NCBI RefSeq assembly: GCF_000195595.1
Contig: NZ_GL882516.1
Span: 60,566 to 124,565, forward strand
DNA length: 64,000 nt
Reading direction: 5' to 3'
Source: Actinomyces sp. oral taxon 170 str. F0386
Lineage (GTDB): Bacteria > Actinomycetota > Actinomycetes > Actinomycetales > Actinomycetaceae
Of this stretch, positions 52,682 to 63,466 are shown piece after piece; position 1 is the first letter of the stretch, and each line of letters starts with the position of its first letter. The position numbers were made by a program, and so were the translations under genes. The notes beneath the pieces were generated by a model that saw only the letters and a list, made by a program, of their open reading frames with translations, did no database searches and was not told the origin of the DNA.

Positions 52682-53425
52682 ATGGACTCCTCGACCCCCG
52701 CAAGCTTCTCGCCTTCCGGCAGCCGGGACGACTCCGTTCTGGGCGCCGATCCGCTGGCCGGACTCGGCTCCGACCTGGACGCGCGCGCACCGCACCAGCA
52801 CTCCCCAGGCGCTCACGACCCGCATGATCACGACGGCCCCCAGGTACCAGGGGGCTTCGTGCGCCCTGCCCGGGCGGAGGACCTGGCGGCGATAGGTCGG
52901 GTCCAGGCCGCCACCATGCTCGCCTCCCTGGAGGCCGGGCACACCGCCGAGCACGGCGCACCATTGCCCGAGGGCGTGCGGGCGATGATCGCCGCCCCCG
53001 TCATCGCGGCGGGCTGGGAGACGGCGGTGGCCGAGCCGCCCTCGCCCCAGCATCACGTCCTGGTGGCGACCACCGCCGGGAGCGAGGCCGAGGAGCGGAC
53101 GGTGGTGGGCCTGCTGGGCCTGGCCCCCACCCGGTCCATGGACGCCGAGGGGCACGTTGATGAGGCCGGGGTGCAGGCCGTGGAGGTCACGGCGCTGGGT
53201 GTCGCGCCCGCCGACCAGCGCCGGGGACACGGCTCCAGGCTCCTGGCCGCGGCCGTGGACCTGGCCCGTCAGAACGGGGCCAGGGCGCTGGTGGCCTGGG
53301 CGGTGCGCGGGGACGAGTCGGTCAGCCGACTCCTGGCCTCGGTCGGCATGGCTCCCACCGGGGCCCACCGGGTTCTCGGCGTCGGCGAGGGCATCACCGA
53401 GGACTGCTGGGCGGCCTCGCTGTAG
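52682..53425 (+). CDS. GNAT family N-acetyltransferase
   Basis: A 247-residue acetyltransferase of the GNAT superfamily. The first 55 residues are low-complexity (Ser/Asp/His/Pro), followed by RPARAEDLAAIGRVQ. The acetyl-CoA site is in VEVTALGVAPADQRRGHGSRLLAAAVDLARQNG, with the Q/R-x-x-G-x-G/A pyrophosphate loop RRGHGS. Substrate unknown. Flanked by dapA and dapB on the opposite strand; nothing indicates a functional link. Confidence 0.83.
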   Translation: MDSSTPASFSPSGSRDDSVLGADPLAGLGSDLDARAPHQHSPGAHDPHDHDGPQVPGGFVRPARAEDLAAIGRVQAATMLASLEAGHTAEHGAPLPEGVRAMIAAPVIAAGWETAVAEPPSPQHHVLVATTAGSEAEERTVVGLLGLAPTRSMDAEGHVDEAGVQAVEVTALGVAPADQRRGHGSRLLAAAVDLARQNGARALVAWAVRGDESVSRLLASVGMAPTGAHRVLGVGEGITEDCWAASL

Positions 53426-53467
53426 ACGCTGTTCGGCTCCCGACCGGTTCCCGCCTACTCCCCCGCT

Positions 53468-54220
53468 TCAGAGGTCGAGCAGTGCGTCCAGGCCGACGGT
53501 CAGGCCGGGGCGGCTGGAGACCTGCCGCACGGCGAGGACCACGCCGGGCATGAAGGAGGCCCGATCGAAGGAGTCAGTGCGGATGGTCAGCTGCTCACCG
53601 GGGTTGCCGAGCACGACCTCCTCGTGGGCGGTCAGCCCCCGCAGGCGCACGGCGTGGACGTGGACGCCGTCGACGACGGCCCCGCGAGCGCCGTCGGGGT
53701 CGGTCTGAGTGGCGTCCGGCATGGCACCGAGCCCGACATCGGCGCGGGCGGCGGCGATGCCCTGGGCGGTGGCGACCGCGGTGCCCGAGGGGGCATCGAC
53801 CTTATTCGGGTGGTGAAGCTCGATGACCTCGGCGGACTCGAAGTAGGGAGCGGCCTTCGCGGCGAAGCTCATGGCCAGCACGGCGGACAGGGCGAAGTTC
53901 GGGGCGATGAGGACGCTGCGACCGGCGGCCTCGGTCCGGGCCAGGTGCTCGCGGACGCGCCCGTAGGACTCCTCGTTCCAGCCGGTGGTGCCCACAACAA
54001 CGTCCACCCCGGCGTCGAGGAGGGCGTGAACATTGGCCTCGGTGACGCTGGGAACGGTGAAGTCGACGGCGACATCGGCGCCCGCCAGGTGCTCGGCATC
54101 AAGGGCGTCCCCCACGTCCAGGCGGGCCACGAGCTCAAGACCCTCGGCATCCTGGACCGCCCGGCAGACAGTCGATCCCATGCGCCCGGCGGCGCCCACA
54201 ACAGCTACGCGAATCGTCAT
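53468..54220 (-). CDS. dapB: 4-hydroxy-tetrahydrodipicolinate reductase
   Basis: NAD(P)H-dependent second enzyme of the lysine/diaminopimelate branch. 250 residues. The Rossmann motif VAVVGAAGRMGSTVC, VGTTGWNEESY and NFALSAVLAM precede the signature ELHHPNKVDAPSGTA with catalytic His and Lys. The end carries ALDALLDL. ATG at 54220 preceded by GGTGGGG. Separated from dapA by the GNAT gene. Confidence 0.97.
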   Translation of the reverse strand: MTIRVAVVGAAGRMGSTVCRAVQDAEGLELVARLDVGDALDAEHLAGADVAVDFTVPSVTEANVHALLDAGVDVVVGTTGWNEESYGRVREHLARTEAAGRSVLIAPNFALSAVLAMSFAAKAAPYFESAEVIELHHPNKVDAPSGTAVATAQGIAAARADVGLGAMPDATQTDPDGARGAVVDGVHVHAVRLRGLTAHEEVVLGNPGEQLTIRTDSFDRASFMPGVVLAVRQVSSRPGLTVGLDALLDL

Positions 54221-54322
54221 GGCCCCACCATAGCCACCGGCTTATGCGCGAAGCGAGGCTCAACAAATATTGGATGACCCCTCACGGACCATGAGCCTCA
54301 GCATCATCAACCAACCATCATC

Positions 54323-54358
54323 ACAAGTACTTGTTTTAATACAATTAAGTGTTATGCT
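54323..54358 (+). promoter_or_regulatory. marR promoter with palindromic operator; likely leaderless
   Basis: TTGTTT (54331-54336), a 16-base spacer and TATGCT (54353-54358) form a sigma70-type promoter only six bases before the ATG at 54365, so the transcript would be leaderless or nearly so. ACAAGTACTTGT (54323-54334), a perfect 12-base palindrome, overlaps the -35 element and suits MarR autorepression. No Shine-Dalgarno precedes the ATG. Confidence 0.5.
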
Positions 54359-54364
54359 CGCGAC

Positions 54365-54793
54365 ATGGAATCCATGGACCGACTACTCCCTCACCTGCGT
54401 CTAACATCCGAGGCCAGCCAGAATGCTAAGGATCGAGCAATTCTCGACAGCGGCCTGACCAAGGCCCAGTACAACGCCCTGATCATGCTGCAGCGCAGGG
54501 ACGAAGCCACCGCGTCGCAACTGGCACGGGACTGCAACATCTCCCAGCAGGCCATGAGTCAGACCGTCAAACGGCTCAGGGAGGCGGAGTTCATCACCCT
54601 CCAGCCATCTCCGCACGGCGGCAGGGCGCTGGTCCTGCGGCTGACCGAACGCGGAAGAAGCAGCCTGGCAGTAGCAGATAAGAGAGTTCGCGCGCTGGAG
54701 CGTTCACTACAGGAAGCAGGCACTCCGCTTGCCGTTAACGACCTCATCAGAGCCCTGGATCGGATTCGCGAAACCGCAGAGTCGTTTGTCTGA
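54365..54793 (+). CDS. MarR family transcriptional regulator
   Basis: A 142-residue winged-helix regulator. The DNA-binding part reads LTKAQYNALIMLQRRDEATASQLARDCNISQQAMSQTVKRLREAEFI, then the wing THPSPHGGRALVLRLTERG, with flanking dimerisation helices. The gene is richer in A and T than its neighbours, which hints at transfer. It probably represses itself through the palindrome in its promoter and perhaps the following lipoprotein gene, 39 bases downstream. Confidence 0.9.
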   Translation: MESMDRLLPHLRLTSEASQNAKDRAILDSGLTKAQYNALIMLQRRDEATASQLARDCNISQQAMSQTVKRLREAEFITLQPSPHGGRALVLRLTERGRSSLAVADKRVRALERSLQEAGTPLAVNDLIRALDRIRETAESFV

Positions 54794-54832
54794 ATTATGA
54801 GACAGATGTTCATATAAAGAGACACCCCACCT

Positions 54833-55612
54833 ATGGTTGAGGCCATGCGAAACGCTCTCAGTCCCACCTCAGACCATCTCGCCGCCCCCAGTGACGACCC
54901 CCGTCTTCTCAGTCGGCTCAACAGGCAGACACTCAAGGAACCTCGTCTCCGCAGACACCAACGGATGAGCATCGGCTGCATCGCCCTCCTGTGCTGCGCC
55001 GCCTGCTCCCCTCACTCCGCACCTGATACGTCCACCTCTGCAGCGGCAACGACGTCGGCGACCGCTTCAGCCGCCTCAGCGTCGGACGATCCTTACGAGA
55101 AGCTGCCGAGAGTGCCGAGCCTGTCTGTGAGCAGTCAGACCCTCACGGATGGGGCGCCCCTGCCTCGAGCCCAGATGTCGGGCACCTTCGGGGTTCCGGA
55201 CGGTCAGGACCAGTCCCCTCAGCTGGAATGGAGCCCTGGACCCGAGGGAACCAAGAGCTATGTCGTCACCATGTATGACATTGACGCACCGACCGGCTCT
55301 GGGTTCTGGCACTGGGCGGTGCACGGCCTCCCAGCCTCCACCACTACGCTGCCGGCAGGTGCGGGTGACGCCGGCTCGACACTGCTTCCCTCTGGAGCGG
55401 TTCAGATCCCGAACGACGCCGATATGCCCCAGTACGTGGGTGCTGCCCCTCCCAAGGGCGACTCGCCGCATCGGTACTACTTCACCGTGACCGCTCTCGA
55501 CATCGAGCAGCTGCCGGAGTCAGGCACCGTCACCCCCGAGATGCTCGGCTTCACGATCAGTACCCACACTCTAGCCCGCGGTCACCTCATGGCGACGGCC
55601 GCCCCGGCTTAG
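54833..55612 (+). CDS. Putative lipoprotein with YbhB/YbcL (PEBP-like) domain
   Basis: A 259-residue protein ending in a phosphatidylethanolamine-binding/YbhB-type domain: PQLEWSPGPEGTKSYVVTMYDIDAPTGSGFWHWAVHGLP and HRYYFTVTALDIEQLP are diagnostic. The segment before it has a basic patch (RLRRHQR), a hydrophobic stretch (IGCIALLCCAACS) and a Ser/Thr/Ala-rich linker, so it is probably a lipoprotein acylated on Cys; the exact lipobox is unclear. About 40 residues precede this signal if the ATG at 54833 is used; a later start is likely. Follows the marR gene on the same strand. Confidence 0.78.
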   Translation: MVEAMRNALSPTSDHLAAPSDDPRLLSRLNRQTLKEPRLRRHQRMSIGCIALLCCAACSPHSAPDTSTSAAATTSATASAASASDDPYEKLPRVPSLSVSSQTLTDGAPLPRAQMSGTFGVPDGQDQSPQLEWSPGPEGTKSYVVTMYDIDAPTGSGFWHWAVHGLPASTTTLPAGAGDAGSTLLPSGAVQIPNDADMPQYVGAAPPKGDSPHRYYFTVTALDIEQLPESGTVTPEMLGFTISTHTLARGHLMATAAPA

Positions 55613-55634
55613 ACAACGGCCCAACCGGGATTCC

Positions 55635-56297
55635 TCACGCCTTCGGCCCTCGCAGCCCTTGTGAGTCAGAGCTCGTGCACCCCAGCAGACCGGGGCGGAT
55701 GAGCTCGAGCCAGCGCCGGCGAACCTCGACAGAGCCATCGCCGGGGTAGAAGACCATGAGGATGTAGAGGTCGGAGACGGTGAGGTCGGGGCGCAGCCTG
55801 CCGCTGGCCCGCCCCGCCTCGATGAGGTGCTCCAGTGCCTCGGTGGCGCGGGTCTCCGGCTCGGCGTACTCCACCTCAGCTCCCAGTGCCCGCGCAACAA
55901 CCTTGACGGTGTGACTCCGGGCGATCATCTCCAGGGCCCGCTCCAGGAAGCCCAGAAGCTCCTGGTCGACATCGGCCCGGCCGGCATCGACGCGTTCCCA
56001 GGCCTTCTGAGCATCGTCAGCCAGAGTCTCGACGTACTCGTTGACCACCGCCGCGAGCAGGTCCGCCTTGTTGGGGAAGTGCCGGTAGAGCGTCCCCACG
56101 GCAACGCCGGCCACCCGAGCGATCTCCCCCATGGCGACCTCAGCGCCCTGCTCGGTGACCAGCTGCTTGGCGGCCTCCAGGATGGCGGCCCGGTTGCGCA
56201 CCGCGTCGGCACGCCTTACCGAGCGCTCCGAGGTCATGCCGCTCGTCTCCGTCACCGTCCCGTCCCGCTCGACCACGTCATAGGTACCCCGAACCAT
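55635..56297 (-). CDS. TetR/AcrR family transcriptional regulator
   Basis: A 220-residue repressor. The helix-turn-helix domain lies at about residues 30-75: RNRAAILEAAKQLVTEQG, VAMGEIARVAGVAVGTLYRHFPNKADLLAAVV. A helical ligand-binding domain follows. I chose the ATG at 56297, with GGAG four bases upstream; the open frame reaches 56387 but would run across the operator. Divergent from the dehydrogenase gene and probably controls it and itself through the two inverted repeats between them. Confidence 0.93.
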   Translation of the reverse strand: MVRGTYDVVERDGTVTETSGMTSERSVRRADAVRNRAAILEAAKQLVTEQGAEVAMGEIARVAGVAVGTLYRHFPNKADLLAAVVNEYVETLADDAQKAWERVDAGRADVDQELLGFLERALEMIARSHTVKVVARALGAEVEYAEPETRATEALEHLIEAGRASGRLRPDLTVSDLYILMVFYPGDGSVEVRRRWLELIRPGLLGCTSSDSQGLRGPKA

Positions 56298-56354
56298 CCT
56301 TCTCCCTTTCCTCAGGCCTACTCGGTAGCGTGCCGAGCATCTCACTTGCACAAA

Positions 56355-56396
56355 CATGAATACATGTTCATGATAGTACCTGAACAATGATTCATG
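56355..56396. promoter_or_regulatory. Double TetR-type operator between tetR and the dehydrogenase gene
   Basis: Two inverted repeats share the core TGAA-N6-TTCA: CATGAA-TACATG-TTCATG (56355-56372, perfect 6-base arms) and CCTGAA-CAATGA-TTCATG (56379-56396, five of six pairs). Their centres are 24 bases apart. The sites lie in the only AT-rich gap of the locus and include the ATG at 56387, which argues for the dehydrogenase start at 56420. Confidence 0.7.
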
Positions 56397-56419
56397 TTAC
56401 CGAGAGGACATCTCAGACG

Positions 56420-57316
56420 ATGACCACCACCACGCCCGACCAGGCCACCGCCACTAAGAGCTCTCCTGCCAGCTCGGCAGACCACGGTGCGACCCGCACC
56501 GCACTCGTCACCGGCGCCTCCTCCGGCATCGGCGAGAACACCGCCCGCAAGCTCCAGGCGCTGGGCCACGTCGTCTATGGTGCGGCCCGCCGCACCGACC
56601 GCCTCCAGGCCTTGACCGCCGACGGCATCCGCCCACTGGCCATGGACGTCACCGACAACGCCTCCATGAGCGCCGGTGTGAACCGCATCCTTGAGGAGGC
56701 CGGCCGCATCGACGTCCTGGTCAATAACGCCGGCTACGGCTCCTACGGGGCCATCGAGGACGTCCCGATCGACGAGGCCCGCCGCCAGTTCGAGGTCAAC
56801 GTCTTCGGCCTGGGTCGCCTCACCCAGTTGGTGACCCCGCACATGCGCACCCAGGGCACGGGCACCATCATCAACATCTCCTCCATCGGCGGGAAACTGA
56901 CCACACCGCTGGGCGGCTGGTACCACGCCACCAAGTACGCCGTCGAGGCCCTGAGCGACGCACTGCGTATCGAGCTGGCCCCTTTCGGGATCGACGTCGT
57001 CGTGGTCGAGCCCGGCGGAATCCGCACCGAGTGGCACACGATCGCCGCCGACCATCTGGAGGCCACGGCCGAGGGCAGTGCCTACGCCGACCAGATCAGG
57101 GCCGTGGCCGGAGCCATGCGCAGCGAGTCGAACCAGCGGCGCTACTCCCCGCCGGAGGTCATCGCCCGTACCGTCGGCAGGATCGTCACCGCCCACCACC
57201 CCCGGACCCGTTACGCCGTGGGATTCATGGCCAAGCCACTCATCGCCGCACGTCGCATCCTGCCCGACCGCGCCTTCGATCAGCTCATCGGTGCCGCCTT
57301 CGGCTTCCGTCGCTGA
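56420..57316 (+). CDS. Short-chain dehydrogenase/reductase
   Basis: An NAD(P)-dependent oxidoreductase, 298 residues from the ATG at 56420 (56387 is possible but lies in the operator). Classical SDR features: TALVTGASSGIGENTARKL (TGxxxGxG), DVTDN, VNNAGYGSYGAIE (NNAG), ISSIGGKLTTPLGGWYHATKYAVEAL (Ser, Tyr and Lys of the catalytic set YxxxK) and the PGGIRTEW block. Substrate unknown. Controlled presumably by the divergent TetR regulator. The following 249 bases, 57317-57565, hold no convincing gene. Confidence 0.93.
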   Translation: MTTTTPDQATATKSSPASSADHGATRTALVTGASSGIGENTARKLQALGHVVYGAARRTDRLQALTADGIRPLAMDVTDNASMSAGVNRILEEAGRIDVLVNNAGYGSYGAIEDVPIDEARRQFEVNVFGLGRLTQLVTPHMRTQGTGTIINISSIGGKLTTPLGGWYHATKYAVEALSDALRIELAPFGIDVVVVEPGGIRTEWHTIAADHLEATAEGSAYADQIRAVAGAMRSESNQRRYSPPEVIARTVGRIVTAHHPRTRYAVGFMAKPLIAARRILPDRAFDQLIGAAFGFRR

Positions 57317-57565
57317 CCGAAGGCCATACGAACCTGTCAGCACCAGGGGCCGATGCCTGGAATCAGCCCGTTGGTGTCCAGATCGGTGACAAAGGACCTT
57401 CAGTTCCCAGAGCGCACGCTGAAAAACCTTGGAATCATGCGGTTACTCACCGTCGGGATGAGAGCGATCCGAGCCTTTGTCACCAATGTGGACACCCTGC
57501 CCCTCTTCTGGCTTCCGGCGGTGCTCGATGAGCGGGTCATGGGCCCCGTCGGTTGTCGGCTACCG

Positions 57566-58987
57566 TCAGTCGACCGGGCCCACGAGGATGCGGGCGCGCT
57601 TCTGGTTCACCAGCCAGGCAGCCATCTCCCTGACCTCCTCGGGGGTGACGGCCTCCAGGCGGCGCAGGTTGTCCTCCATGGAGCGCAGGCGCCCGGTGAC
57701 GACCTCGGCCCGCCCCAGGCGACCCATGCGCGCCAGGGAGTCCTCTCCCCCGAGCACCATGGCCCCGCGCAGCTGGCCGCGGGCGCGCATCATCTCCCGC
57801 TCGGTGACCCCGCTCTCGGCGAGCTTCTCGAACTCACCGATCATGACGGCGCACACCTCGTCGACGTCGCCGGGGGCGCAGCCCGCATAGAGCCCGAAGG
57901 CTCCGGCGCCGGCGTAGGAGGTGTCGAAGGCGTAGGTGGTGTAGGCCAGACCCCGCTTCTCGCGCACCTCCTGGAACAGGCGCGAGGACATGCCGCCGCC
58001 CAGGATGGTGGTGAGCACGCTCATGGCCCAGCGCCGCTCGTCGCGCACGGCGATGCCCTGACAGGTCAGGTACAGATGGGTCTGCTCGCTCTCGCGCGGG
58101 ACGGTGATGTCGTGGACGTCCAAGGGTGCGAAGGACTCGATCTCGAAGCGGCGCTCGCGCGGGACGGCGTCGGGTGAGGCGTCCCAGCCGGCCACGGCCA
58201 GGTCGGCCAGGACCCGCTCGCAGACCTCCTCGTGGTCGACGGCGCCGGCAGCGGCCACCACGAGGGTGTCGGAGGCGTAGGTGCGCTTGTAGTGCTCCCA
58301 CACGGCATCGCGCGGAACCACGGTGACGGTCTCGTTGGTGCCGCCGATGGGTCGGCCCAGCGGCGTGTCCTCGCCGAAGGCGGCGCGGGCGAAGGCCTCC
58401 TGGGCGACGTCGGCTGGATCGTCGGCGGCGTCGGCGAGCTCGGAGACGATGACGCCGCGCTCGGTCTCGACGTCGGTCGGCTCCAGGAGGGAGGAAGCCA
58501 CCATGTCGGCGAGTACGTCGAGGGCCTGCATGCTGTCCGGGGCGAGCACGCGGGCGTAGTAGGACGTGTGCTCCTTGGATGTGGCGGCGTTGGACTCCCC
58601 ACCGATCATGTCGAAGGCCTCGGCGATGTCGTGAGCGTCGCGGGAGGCGGTGCCCTTGAACAGCAGGTGCTCCAGGAAGTGGGTGGAGCCCTCCTGTCCC
58701 GGTACCTCGTCGCGGCTTCCGACACCGAACCACATGCCGATGGAGGCTGAGCGCAGGCCTGGTACCGACTCGGTGATGACGCGTACCCCTCCGGGCAGGA
58801 TGGAGCGGCGGGTGAGCGCCCCGTCGTCGTGCAGGGTCAGCTCGGTGCCGTCACGGCCGGGCCGCCCGCGCCGCAGCTCCACCTCGGCGTAGTCGGTCGG
58901 GCTCGAGGACTCCCCGGTCGCGGGGGTCGAGGAGGACTGAGAGGCCGCCGGCCGGGCTGATCCGGCTCGCATGTCTGGGTTGGTCAC
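57566..58987 (-). CDS. M16 family zinc peptidase (pitrilysin-like)
   Basis: A 473-residue M16 peptidase homologue. The inverted zinc motif HFLEH (HxxEH) is in GSTHFLEHLLFKG; the third ligand Glu lies in the downstream ETERGVIVSEL block. The C-terminal half includes QTHLYLTCQGIAV and SSRLFQEVREKRGLAYTTYAF (R/Y substrate-binding signature). The first 60 residues are low-complexity. Starts at GTG 58987 or ATG 58972; no clear ribosome-binding site. In actinobacteria this gene commonly follows pnp, as here. Confidence 0.93.
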   Translation of the reverse strand: MTNPDMRAGSARPAASQSSSTPATGESSSPTDYAEVELRRGRPGRDGTELTLHDDGALTRRSILPGGVRVITESVPGLRSASIGMWFGVGSRDEVPGQEGSTHFLEHLLFKGTASRDAHDIAEAFDMIGGESNAATSKEHTSYYARVLAPDSMQALDVLADMVASSLLEPTDVETERGVIVSELADAADDPADVAQEAFARAAFGEDTPLGRPIGGTNETVTVVPRDAVWEHYKRTYASDTLVVAAAGAVDHEEVCERVLADLAVAGWDASPDAVPRERRFEIESFAPLDVHDITVPRESEQTHLYLTCQGIAVRDERRWAMSVLTTILGGGMSSRLFQEVREKRGLAYTTYAFDTSYAGAGAFGLYAGCAPGDVDEVCAVMIGEFEKLAESGVTEREMMRARGQLRGAMVLGGEDSLARMGRLGRAEVVTGRLRSMEDNLRRLEAVTPEEVREMAAWLVNQKRARILVGPVD

Positions 58988-59077
58988 CCGCGAAGACTAA
59001 CGGGCTCCGGGGCCCACTGTCGTTCCCACGTACGGCCGCGCCCTGCCGCGCGCAGCGAACGCACTGCCCCGATGACG

Positions 59078-59120
59078 ACGGTGTCCCCGCCCGATCCAGG
59101 GGATCGAACGGGGACACCGT
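59078..59120 (-). terminator. Hairpin terminator after pnp
   Basis: ACGGTGTCCCCG (59078-59089) pairs perfectly with CGGGGACACCGT (59109-59120), with an inner CGATCC/GGATCG stem, 38 bases after the pnp stop. Confidence 0.7.
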
Positions 59121-59157
59121 GAATACGCGTCAGTCGGCTAGCGCCGCTGAACAGGGC

Positions 59158-61530
<2,373 letters not shown>

Positions 61531-61556
61531 GAAGTCTCTTTCTCGCGATCGTCGTG

Positions 61557-61699
61557 CCGGGTCCGTGGCCTTCGATCGAGGCCCACGGACCCGGCCTCGT
61601 CCGTCGTCGGGTCGCCATGATCCGACGACGCGGGCGCGGTTCCGGAGGCCACCACCGAAAACCGACGGGGCCGGCAGCTCTCCGGGTCTCTTCCCGGAG
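61557..61699 (-). promoter_or_regulatory. pnp leader with three tandem stem-loops
   Basis: Three hairpins lie before the pnp ATG at 61530. H1: 61557-61571 with 61579-61594 (15-16 pairs, one bulge). H2: 61602-61610 with 61622-61630 (9 pairs). H3: 61680-61686 with 61693-61699 (7 pairs, extendable by outer GCAGC/GCTGC). In Streptomyces and in enterobacteria the pnp leader hairpin is cut by RNase III and feeds back on pnp expression, so H1 is a candidate. The rest of 61531-61958 has no gene. Confidence 0.6.
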
Positions 61700-61958
61700 G
61701 CAGGGCTGCGGCTCCCGCGCTCTCCTCACCGGTTCTCACACTCAGGAGAGCATCAACGAGCCGTGATGAGCACCGCAGGGCAGCCGCGCAGAGTCTATCG
61801 TGCGCGGCCTCATGATGCCGATCGTCACCGCCGGGCGCCACGTGAGATGGAACGCGCGGAATCTTGAATTCTGGACCGGGCCCGCCCAAGCGTGACAAAG
61901 TATCCACCAATGACAGGACGGAGCAGTTCTGTCCCCTCTCTTCTCAGGAGCGTCAACG

Positions 61959-63110
61959 ATGACCCACCGCATGATCTTCAACCAGACCGGCTACTTCGGC
62001 AGGGGCGCGATCACCCATATCGCCCCCGAGATCGCCCGCCGGGGCCTGACCAAGGTCTTCATCGTCACCGACCCGGTCCTGGCCGACAACGGCACCGCCG
62101 CCCGAATCACTGACCTGCTCGACGAGGCCGGTATCGGCTGGGAGGTCTTCTCCGACGTCGCTCCCAACCCACCGATTGAGAAGGTCCAGGCCGGTCTGGC
62201 CGCCTTCCGAGCCTCGGGCGCCGACGTGCTGATCGGCCTGGGCGGCGGCTCGCCCCAGGACACGTGCAAGGCGATCTCGGTCATCGCCACCAACCCCGAC
62301 TTCGAGGACGTGCTGAGCCTGGAGGGCCTGTCCCCCACCACCCGGCCGGGGGTGCCGATCATCGGCGTACCCACGACCGCGGGCACGGCCAGCGAGACCA
62401 CCATCAACTACGTCATCACCGACACCGCCAAGCAGCGCAAGTTCGTGTGCGTCGACCCCCACGACATCCCTGTCCTGGCCATCGTGGATCCTGACCTCAT
62501 GGACGCCATGCCCCGCTCGCTCAAGGTCGCCACCGGGCTGGACGCCCTCACCCACGCCATCGAGGGCTACATCACGCCGGGTGCGTGGGAGCTCTCCGAC
62601 GCCCTGTGCCTGCGCTCCATCCAGATGATCGCCGCCAACCTGCGCGCCGCGGCCGACGGGAACGCCGACGCCGTCGAGCAGATGGGACTGGCTGCCTACA
62701 TCAACGGCATGGCCTACTCCAACGTCGGACTCGGCCTGGTCCACGGCATGGCACACCCGCTGGGCGGGCGCTACAACGCCCCGCACGGGGTGGCCAACGG
62801 GATCCTCCTGGCCCCGGTCATGGCCTTCAACGCCGAGCACACCGGGGAGAAGTACCGCGACATCGCCGAGGCCTTCGGAGTCGCCGGCGCCCGAACGATG
62901 CCGCTCGACGAGGCGCGCGTCGCCGCCGTGGAGGCCGTGGCCCAGCTGACGCGGGACCTGGGCAACCCTACGCGGCTCTCCGAGGTCGGGGTGGAAGCCG
63001 ACGGCGTCGACGCCCTGACCGATGACGCCTTCGCCGATGTGTGCACGCCGGGCAACCCGCGCCCCGCGACCCGCGAAGACATCAAGGCGCTCTACACCTC
63101 ACTGCTCTGA
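61959..63110 (+). CDS. Iron-containing alcohol dehydrogenase (lactaldehyde reductase-like)
   Basis: A 383-residue group III (iron-dependent) alcohol dehydrogenase, best matching FucO-type lactaldehyde:propanediol oxidoreductase. GLGGGSPQDTCKAI binds NAD. The metal ligands are in ATGLDALTHAIEGY (His) and VHGMAHPLGGRYNAPHGVAN (two His), with Asp in DPDLMDAMP. AGGAG lies eight bases before the ATG. It sits on the opposite strand between rpsO and pnp, genes usually adjacent. Its physiological substrate (lactaldehyde, 1,2-propanediol or another alcohol) is not certain. Confidence 0.9.
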   Translation: MTHRMIFNQTGYFGRGAITHIAPEIARRGLTKVFIVTDPVLADNGTAARITDLLDEAGIGWEVFSDVAPNPPIEKVQAGLAAFRASGADVLIGLGGGSPQDTCKAISVIATNPDFEDVLSLEGLSPTTRPGVPIIGVPTTAGTASETTINYVITDTAKQRKFVCVDPHDIPVLAIVDPDLMDAMPRSLKVATGLDALTHAIEGYITPGAWELSDALCLRSIQMIAANLRAAADGNADAVEQMGLAAYINGMAYSNVGLGLVHGMAHPLGGRYNAPHGVANGILLAPVMAFNAEHTGEKYRDIAEAFGVAGARTMPLDEARVAAVEAVAQLTRDLGNPTRLSEVGVEADGVDALTDDAFADVCTPGNPRPATREDIKALYTSLL

Positions 63111-63136
63111 GTGTGGGCGAAGCACCCCATAAACGC

Positions 63137-63176
63137 CGTGCGGCCCGGCTCCCCAGGACGGGAGCCGGGCCGCACG
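63137..63176. terminator. Bidirectional hairpin terminator between the dehydrogenase gene and rpsO
   Basis: A perfect 17-base-pair stem (63137-63153 with 63160-63176) and a 6-base loop lies between convergent genes, 27 bases after the dehydrogenase stop and 21 bases before the rpsO stop. It can serve both. Confidence 0.8.
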
Positions 63177-63196
63177 ACTCGCGGCTGTCAGCGCGC

Positions 63197-63466
63197 TCAG
63201 CGGCGGATGCCGAGGCGGGCGATGAGGGCACGGTAGCGCTCGATGTCCTCCTTCATGAGGTAGTCGAGGAGACGGCGACGCTTACCGATGAGCAGATAGA
63301 GGCCACGACGCGAGTGGTGATCGTGGGTGTGGCCCTTGAAGTGCTCAGTGAGGTTGGAGATGCGCTCGGTGAGAATGGCGACCTGGACCTCCGGGGAGCC
63401 CGTGTCACCCTCGTGGGTGGCGTACTCGGCGATGATCTCTTGCTTGCGCTCTGCGGTAACCGACAT
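63197..63466 (-). CDS. rpsO: 30S ribosomal protein S15
   Basis: Primary 16S rRNA-binding protein of the small subunit platform, 89 residues as expected. Starts [28 protein letters not shown], with the conserved HLKxH-like block [28 protein letters not shown] and ending in ARLGIRR. The ATG at 63466 has AGGAG five bases upstream; the longer open frame beyond it is not coding. The ribF-rpsO order is typical, but pnp does not follow directly. Confidence 0.98.
   Translation of the reverse strand: MSVTAERKQEIIAEYATHEGDTGSPEVQVAILTERISNLTEHFKGHTHDHHSRRGLYLLIGKRRRLLDYLMKEDIERYRALIARLGIRR

Noticed and set aside
57317-57565. A plus-strand frame starting near 57353 between the dehydrogenase and the M16 peptidase
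   Set aside because: It runs on into the antisense of the peptidase gene, has no ribosome site and no recognisable domain.
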